Source: Eunapius fragilis
Lineage: Eukaryota > Porifera > Demospongiae > Spongillida > Spongillidae
DNA length: 64,000 nucleotides
Assembly (NCBI GenBank): GCA_963681505.1
Contig: OY811992.1
Location: 3,163,072 to 3,227,071, forward strand
Reading direction: 5' to 3'
Positions 52,235 through 64,000 of this stretch are shown piece after piece. Position numbers and translations under genes: made by a program. The first letter of the stretch is position 1. Each line of letters starts with the position of its first letter. The notes beneath the pieces were generated by a model. The model searched no databases. It was not told the DNA's origin and was given only the letters and a program-made list of their open reading frames with translations.

Positions 52235-55204
52235 ATATATATAAATTTATTTCCTTTATTGTCACAGGATGATGGGATAGATTTATTATCTATCAAAGCA
52301 GTAAAATATGCATAATGAGCACCTTATTCACAGATGAAGAAATGGGTTCATCATGCTACAAAAAGAGGGCAGGTAGCAAATCCAAAAAACCTCCCCTGTC
52401 TCCGAACAGGATTGCCTTATTGGAAGGTTAGGATAATTTATGCTGAACTTTCCCAACTTAGTGCCAGAGATATTTTACCACACATAGTTCACACATTTGG
52501 AAAAGGAACTGTGACCAAGGAAGCTGGCACAATACAGAAAAAATGCAATCAGAAATGTTTGGACACTATAGCTAAAATAAAATAAAAAGATGTGTGCTGT
52601 TGTTATTTCCTATATCCCACCAACTTTCTCGTTAGAGAATGTTTTTCTTTACTTGTACACAATAGGCCTACTGCTTCGTTACACCACAAGCATGGTGACT
52701 CCATACACTGCTCCCTTACACCACAAGCATGGTGACCCCATGCATGATAGGCTTACTGCTCCATTACACCACAAGCATGGTGACTCCATACACTACTCCC
52801 TTACACCACAAGCATGGTGACCCCATGCACGACAAGCCTACCGCTCCGTTAACTTGGTGACTCCATACACTGCTCCCTTACACTACAAGCATGGTGACCC
52901 CATACATGACAGGCCTACTGCTCCATGATACCACAAGCATGGTGACCCCGTACACGACAAGCCTACTGCTCCGTTACACCACAAGCATATATAATAAGGG
53001 TATATTGTACCCTGCGACCTTTCAGTCTGTCCGATCACCTTCCTCTTCATACTAACAATGGTATTACCTCATTACTGAGAGTTTGATTTCTATACTGTAA
53101 CCTTCCTTGCAGATCCAGACATGCCAATCGAGATTACCATTACATGCATGCGTGAACGTGAATATATTGGGGAGGACAGGCATTATTCACATGATTAATT
53201 TTAATACGACCCCTCCCGTTTTTCCACCAAGGTGGCGGGAAGAAGCAGGTTACGTAGGAACACTCAAAACGTTTGTAGATGTATAGCATTAAGATGGCTG
53301 ACGGAGACATTATTATTGAGATATGGATTAATTGGGGGCCATCAATGAAAATTCATTATCAACATTGAATGACATGCACGATTAAAAATGGTAAGTGGTC
53401 TCATGTATCAAATTACATCACCACTACACGCATATAATATAGTACGTACGATAAACATATTTTTGAATAATTAGTCGCGTATTTACATTGTAGAGTATGG
53501 CAATATTTTACTTTTCAGGTTCTCCGGCCCCTTCTGAATACACATATACATACACCTACACATACAGAACCGGTGGCACATCAATCGTTTAAACCAACCA
53601 ACCAACCCATCTTTCACCCCCCCCCCCCTTCGTTGATGTTAGCGCCCCCCTCCCTTCCAAATCACGTTAATAAAATTCATGAATTAGTGCTGCCCAGGGC
53701 GGGCGCGTAGGGTCCAGGGTTGAGCTTCTTTTTGGGGCGCTGAAATATAATTCATAGCTGACTACATGGCCCGCTTCCTGTTTTGCAACATACGGCGTTC
53801 TGTACTTTTCGTATCGTATCGGGCCTGAAGCAGACAGCACCACCACCCCCCCGCTTTTTTCGTATCGGGCCTGAAGCGGACAGCACCTTCCCCCCCCCCC
53901 CCCCCCCCCCCCCCCCGCTTTTCGTATCGCGGGTCTCAACCCCCCCTTTTGGAAAATCCTGTATCCGCCCCTGCGTAGAGTACCACGATATACCCCCTCC
54001 CCCACCGAAAAAAAAAATGGCCCGTATTTAGACGAGCGTATCTTCGTACTCGTTAACGCTTCCATGTACCTGTTAAAACATTTCAGGAAAGAATGTGTAC
54101 TCCAACTGGATTTGCACGCAGCTGCGTTCACAATTACGTCGATACGCTCGTTTATTAAAACCATAGATAATAGAGTACTACTATGTTAAAACCAAGGACA
54201 CTTAATTATTACATGGACAATAAATTCGTGTCGCCATCCTCGTTGCTCATGAATTATTAATGAACCGCATCAAGGGCTGTACTAAGTGGATTAGAAGACT
54301 GGGACTTGATTGGGGTAGTATGTTGTTTTGTTTTGCTTTGTTTAAACCGTCGTCGCTTTCCTTTCTTCATTTTTGGCATCGCGAATTCAAACTGAGCAAT
54401 ATACTAAGCTAATGAACCTAGAATTGATCATTATTTCCAGGTAATGTATAGAAATAAATACAGGTTCAATCATCATGAAAATATAATCTGGAGTTAGAGA
54501 AACCATCCTGGTATACTGTGAAACGTATTACCATATTTGCAGAGGCCTGACAACAGAACATGCGCCTCGTTCGATTAAAATCGTTTGCCCATATACTTTA
54601 AGAAACATCCTTTCCAATAAAAACTAACATAAGAGTTGTATAGTACCATTAAGCGCTGGAAACACCTTTCTAAACAAATGTCTGCTCATTGGTGTGTCCA
54701 GGAGCCTAACCGAAGTAGCGTAGCAAGGCAACATGTACGTAGAAGTTAAGACCCGTAAGTTAACGTTATCTTTAAGACTTACAACGGGTTTATACCTCAA
54801 CAAAAGAACAGCTTTCTGTAACTGTAAGTCACTCCAAAGCTAAGACAACTTCACAAAAGCCTTTGTTTGTCCGACAAGGTTGGGAACGAGGCGCAACGAG
54901 GATTGCGACAATTTATAGTATTACGTTACGCGGTGGTTTCCAGTCCATGTAATAATGAAGTGTCCTTGTTAAAACACGGGCCATTTTTTTTCGGTGGGGG
55001 CGGAGGGGGGGGGGGATACATCGCGGTATGTATTCGCGGTGGACAATATAAATACAATTTTTCACGCATGCATTTTAATTAGAAAGAATACGCGCAAGCA
55101 ATAGCGACGTACAAGAAAGTTCATTGCGACAACGAAGCCCGATGTAGTGAAGCGGTTTATGATCGCTTCAATGAATGCGTGCGTACATTTACGTATATAA
55201 CTAG
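52235..55204. other. intergenic region right of the 17-kb element
   Basis: It contains an 83-codon ORF of unknown meaning (52334-52585), a fragment of the CAAGTAAAGAAA-ended palindromic element (52605-52663) and a minisatellite (52660-52995). There is also a tandem duplication of CGTATCGGGCCTGAAGC with a C tract (53812-53935). An inverted pair of ACCGAAAAAAAATGGCCCGT blocks (53995-54030; 54975-54995) probably marks another decayed transposon. No host gene was recognised. Confidence 0.5.
52660..52995 (+). repeat. minisatellite with CACCACAAGCATGGTGAC units
   Basis: Six to seven imperfect units (about 40-80 bp) containing TTACACCACAAGCATGGTGA and GGCCTACTGCTCC. Confidence 0.85.
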
Positions 55205-55527
55205 ATGGTTCTGCTGCTATGTTTTTAAAGTCAATGGCTTCAGCCATTGCCTATTCATTATCCAAGTTTTTTACAATGTCTGTGGATTATGGGTCTATAT
55301 GGATTGTAAACTCAAACAAATATTTAGATCAAGACTTCAAAGCGTGAACCTGTCTCCTCTTTGCAAATGCTACACGTTTTAGTACTAGGCAGTTATTGGT
55401 GCATATCTATATGCCATTACTTGCCTTTGTGTGATGCATGTGCACATAAAAAATAATTCATTGTTATCGAAAGCGTAAAACCAAAATATCATCACTACTT
55501 AGTGAAGTGCTAAAAGTTGGTCCGTCC

Positions 55528-58355
<2,828 letters not shown>

Positions 58356-59030
58356 ATTGGAGTAACTTTCAACAGATAGTCCTCCGCAATTTGACGAGTA
58401 ATGTGCGGATTGAGCTGCGTTATATAGTCCTCCGTAATTTGATGAGTAATGTGCTGCGTGTATACAGACTAGGCGTGAATCACGACACGTCATAGACATC
58501 TATATCTATATAGGATCACGTTTAGCTACTCAATTGGTAATTATTGTTTATTTAACGCCTCTAACATACTCTAACAGGAGGACCGTATGGGAGGGCGGGT
58601 TGATTCACTACGTCATGCAAGTTAAAAAAAAGTGGTCACCGAGGTGGTTATCCTAGGAAACGATCTGATCCTAGTCTCGTACCCAGACCAGCGAACCGTC
58701 ACAGGTGTTGCGGAACTAGGGCGTGCGTGTTGAAGACGATCGATACTGGCAACAACCGGAACAATCCCCAGAGGCTACTCATATTCTCCCTTCATCAATA
58801 CACACGAAGGTACCAAATTATGCTCAACAGAACATGCGGCCTTTTTTTTTTTTTTTTTTCATTGAGCTTTAATTTCAATAATTACAATACATGCATCATC
58901 GGTAATGGACATCACAGGCAAGTTAAGGGTACGACAGGGTGTGTGGCTGTTGAGGACACTGATTAATTATTAAGTATATGTAATTTTTGCTGACCCTGGT
59001 GTTCATCCATCTCACTTATGTATATGCACT
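58356..59030. promoter_or_regulatory. 5' flank of PTGR1-F
   Basis: Matches the copy C flank, including the duplicated GACGAGTAATGTGC block (58393-58455). A T tract lies at 58842-58859. No other gene. Confidence 0.35.
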
Positions 59031-59044
59031 TAAATGAAGACATT

Positions 59045-59290
59045 GAGGTTGGTCCATTTCTATTCATCGACAACAGCCTACATAATCTCCTTTGAACAGT
59101 CCAGCAAACACCTCATCGAATCCTTTTGTAAAAGTGCAATTTTCCCTTTTTTAAAAAGTTCATATTGGTTTCATTTTCAATACTCGGGTATGACATTACC
59201 TCTTGGATCCACTGTGCCAACTCCTTGAAGGCCACAGGTCACTCCTCACCCCATTGCAGACACTGGCCTAGCTGCTGATAAAGTAAGTTA
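59045..59290 (-). pseudogene. PTGR1 exons 8-9 relic downstream of block F
   Basis: Same decayed exons and same deletions as 32268-32495, so it was already dead when the block duplicated. Confidence 0.75.
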
Positions 59291-59787
59291 TATCTGAGGC
59301 ATGTGCCCAAATGAGCCAATGTTGCGGACACCTATCATATTCAGTGATATCATTTTTACAAACTCTATCTGTTTTAGTACTATAGGTACTAGAGCAGTAT
59401 AGTAGCGCACATATATGCCATTAGTATAAAGCAAACCTCCAGCAATATGACCACTCAAACATGCAGGTTGTCCTGACATCCACACATAACCCACAGATAC
59501 TCAAGTGTGCATTCCAAATTCACAAAACACAGTGACACAACCCATGCACAGAATTGTCTCACTTGGTATAAATTGTTCTTAACCCCCCCCCCCCCCCCCC
59601 CTTTCACGAATGTTTTTGATGCCTTCCGGTAACAGCGCACTCCCAATCCACATAAACCAGCATAAACACTAGCACTCCCAACATACACCAGCTCACAATA
59701 ACTTAACAGCATGTACATACCCAGATTACCCCACAGACACACTAGCACAAACAGCAAATAGCCAGCCAACCCACCTAATTTACACCC

Positions 59788-59835
<48 letters not shown>

Positions 59836-60689
59836 ATTAGCTCTAAACATCAGCACACACTAGAACAGTGAAGTCGAACATAACAGTGAACACTACTAGT
59901 TCCACATACAGGGAGTCTTTGAGGAAAAACCTTTTGAGGGGGATTTTAAAATTTGTTGCTAAGGCAACTCTGAGGATTATATCACTTATTGCCAAGGAGG
60001 GGCAACAATATGGCAAATTCCCCTCCCCACACCCACTACACTAATCCATACCATGAACCCATACACACACCAAAGACATGCACTAACAACAAGAAAACAT
60101 GCAGTTCGATTCATACCCATAATTTAACCATTCAATGCCTAGTCAGAGGTTATCTGGGTAGTGATCAATAGAATAGAACACTAACAGTTTATTTTTCCTA
60201 CCCTAGTTTAGGTGGCTGTAATATGCAATTATATGTAATATGGTTTCAGTGTAATTAATCAGTGAACCCTACCCTACCCCCTGAATTGAACAAGGGTGTG
60301 TCATGTTAATGGTTGCTTTATCTTATAGTTGCATGCAACACTTAAACTTTCTGTTAAGACATGAAAAAATCAAGTTCTATGACATGTTATTATCTCTCTA
60401 GGTGCCCACCAGGTACCAGAAATTTCAACTGACATTAAGTTACTCATGTCTGATATCTCGCTATTGAACTTAGTTACTTGAAATCAATGTTGTTCCACTG
60501 CATATTCATACCTTGTGCTATTGGAACCTACGTTCCACAACGTTAGGTTCCGTATAGGATTGTGCCATATCTGAATATCATTTAAAACAGTGACCCAGGG
60601 TTTTGCTCTTTCTTGCTATTGAACCAGAACTCCAGAAGTTAAAGACGGTCATTTTAATGTTTTGTGTCTTCAGACCATTTGCTTTAATA
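59291..60689. other. gene-poor interval
   Basis: The duplicated block ends near 59424. After that come a C tract (59582-59600), a CA tract (59790-59832) and AT-rich sequence with no supported gene. Confidence 0.5.
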
Positions 60690-61420
60690 GAACATAAAAG
60701 CTCGTGCTGTTCTCGTTCCCAGACCCATTCTCCGTCGTCGTCCTCGTCTTTCTTCTTGGGAGAGCATAATTCGATGATAGGAATTAGTTCTAAAAGAGCG
60801 CCAATTATACCAATGGCTTTAGAGTTTCATGGAAGATTTGAACATCTCAGTGTATCAGATACAAAAACAAAGCATGAAACTGATATACCTAATCATTACA
60901 TCATTTTGAGTGCTCTATAAAAGCGTTCCCACAGCAACATTTCACGTATTATTAGAATGGGGGTATCGTTAAATAAAAAAGATAGAAACAAGATATAAAA
61001 CATTCTCTGAGAAAGTATAGGATTTGAAGGCAATAGTGGTGTAGAAGGGAAGGGAGCAAGGGATCAATAACGATGCATAGTCCTATATTTATCAGTGTAA
61101 AATGTATGTGCTATACAAAAGTGCTAAATATAGGACTATAAATTTCGTATCATCGTTGATCTCTTGTTCCTATCCTTTTTTACACCACTCAAATCACCAA
61201 CTTTCTCAGAGACAATGTTTTTTCTTGTACAAAAATGAAGGAAACAAGAGATTAAAAACATCTTTCTCTGGGAAAGTTGGTGGTATATAGGATTTGAAGG
61301 CAACGGTGGTGTAAAGCCGAAGAGAACAAGGGATCAACGATGATGCAAAAGTCCAATATTTGGCAACGTAAACTCTATGTGCTATACAAAAGTGTTAAAT
61401 ATAGGACTTTGCTGGAGCAC
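60690..61420 (-). mobile_element. decayed element related to the PTGR1-C insertion
   Basis: Minus-strand stretch 60840-60690 encodes SKAIGIIGALLELIPIIE and matches the relic at 30615-30800. It is followed by a palindrome (60985-61240; ACATTCTCTGAGAAAGT and TAGTCCTATATTTA...TAAATATAGGACTA) and a half copy (61226-61420). The same parts occur in the same relative order in PTGR1-C intron 2. Confidence 0.6.
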
Positions 61421-61942
61421 TTTTACTGTCTCAATAGGTGTGTCATCTTGGCACCAGTTCAAGTTCATCACAACATTGGATGGATTACATCACCACTATG
61501 CCCCCCCCCCCCCCCCCCCCCCCCCCTCCCTGATTCAGTTCATTGCAGCACAGGATTGGTCATTGAGTGAATGTCAGCATTACAACTGTTGTCCCAACAC
61601 AGCAACACAGGGGGAAAAAAAACCTCGAATCAAAATTTGATTTTATTGATGATTGAACGCACATCTGTTCAATCATGCGGTGATTTTACAAGTAATTTTT
61701 AAAATCTATGGAATCAAAAATTGATTAATGGCCTTTTTCCCTGTGCAAGTGAGGCCAATGAAGCAAAAGCAGCGAGTATGGAGTATGCCAGTTTGGGGTA
61801 CTCATACAAATGTACTCAATGATACTGTTCGATTAAGCTACATTATGCATGGAATTATTGCTGAAATTCTTTTTTTTTTTAAATATGCAGGATTCATATA
61901 ATTAATTTCCTTTTGGTATCGTTCTATTGCATATGTCTATGC

Positions 61943-61973
<31 letters not shown>

Positions 61974-62333
61974 TGTGAGTGAATTGCATTTCATTGCTTT
62001 GTGCTTTATTATCTGTAATATGTGTACATGGCCTCATGCATTTAAAAGCAACAATTATTGTGATGTGCAACATGTGGAGCAACATGTATGTATATAGGTG
62101 GTTTGTAGTGGTTGTAGAAGGAGCTTAAGGTCCCACCAGTAGTGTACAACATCAATGCACCCTTCGCTGATTATAAATGCATGTTAAAAACATTTGGCAT
62201 ATTTAATAATGCATTATTGAGAGTCACTGAAATTGCATTGCATCCTTTTGGGCACCACAGCAAAGACAACTGCAAAAAAAAACTCCTTTGGGTGTTTACT
62301 CGCAGTATCTTGTAGTTGCTCCAAGCATGCACA
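61421..62333. other. intergenic sequence downstream of the kinase gene
   Basis: C tract (61501-61526), GT tract (61944-61972), AT-rich remainder. The 3' UTR of the Csk gene probably lies near 62333. Nothing else is supported. Confidence 0.5.
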
Positions 62334-63566
<1,233 letters not shown>

Positions 63567-64000
63567 CTTCAGAAGCCCAAGCAGAATTGATTACCTATGA
63601 ACAACATTATGGGATTCCAAGTATAACATTCCACTGCACACATTTCTATGCATGGAGAAGAAATGTGGAGAAAGGAATAGCAATATTACAAATGTCACAA
63701 CATATGACAATGCTTTATAATCCAAAAACTGAATCAAATGCCCCAGCAATTGCATGTCTTAATTGCTCGCAGGCTAACGATATGATAATTTACCATATCA
63801 ATGCAGCTGCTAATTTTCAAACCAACTTGCTAGTAACATCCTCTGAGCTGCTTTAAAATTTTTATTTAGGTCTTACAACCTACTCTGTAATACGTTGCTT
63901 TTTCCAAAAATGAAACGCTATCTCACTACAGTCTTTCATGATAATCACAAGTTACTTTGCAATGGTTATATTGCCGCATTTAAAGGTTATTTTTGTAAAT
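63567..64000. other. intron of the Csk gene at the window edge
   Basis: No further kinase exon could be recognised. A 136-codon ORF on the plus strand (63446-63856) overlaps the kinase exon in antisense and shows no family motif. Confidence 0.5.

Overview
The window looks like a gene-dense but repeat-rich animal genome, most likely a marine non-bilaterian such as a sponge. The evidence is spliced genes with GT-AG introns, metazoan families (two tropomyosins, an SLC19 vitamin transporter, a Csk-type tyrosine kinase, prostaglandin-reductase paralogs) and abundant minisatellites and DNA transposons. The phylum is an inference. No bacterial-style operons, rRNA, tRNA or CRISPR array could be supported.

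Layout. 1-5679 (+): two tandem tropomyosin-like genes, the first cut by the window edge. 6048-11270 (-): a 13-exon coiled-coil gene of unknown function. 12194-15440 (+): an SLC19-family folate/thiamine transporter, divergent from the coiled-coil gene. 16071-35080 (-): a cluster of PTGR1-like NADPH alkenal/prostaglandin reductases, with three intact nine-exon copies (A, B, C), one pseudogene (D) and several exon relics. 35088-52228: a 17.1-kb inverted-repeat element. 55528-58355 (-): a fourth intact PTGR1 copy (F), a segmental duplicate of block C, with its own downstream relic. 62334 to the right end (-): the C-terminal kinase exons of a Csk homolog.

The main discovery candidate is the element at 35088-52228. 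It has near-identical inverted arms (5.5 and 7.0 kb), ends in GGGACAGTGTCC, and is flanked by ATATAT on both sides. Its arms are built largely from tandem repeats, and its 4.7-kb loop holds one 917-codon ORF. That ORF has an RNase-H-like core motif (QADNCVGQNKNK), a long Asp tract and a C-terminal C2H2 finger. The layout resembles Drosophila foldback elements, but the protein looks different from NOF. A 250-bp element in PTGR1-A intron 6 has the same termini, and PTGR1-B preserves its empty site. The 22-bp arm repeat shares the 10-mer TCACCCTTCT with the element tip.

A second theme is minisatellites that begin or end exactly at splice junctions. Their repeat units carry copies of the junction (four or more cases in three unrelated genes), as if short tandem duplications across splice sites seeded them. 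Comparing PTGR1 paralogs also dates several other insertions: a 608-bp-arm palindrome, an adjoining TA-flanked element, and a 1.1-kb insertion with an ATAAG duplication.

All exon coordinates were read by eye from splice signals, phase and family similarity. Every listed PTGR1 exon has the length and phase expected from its paralogs.
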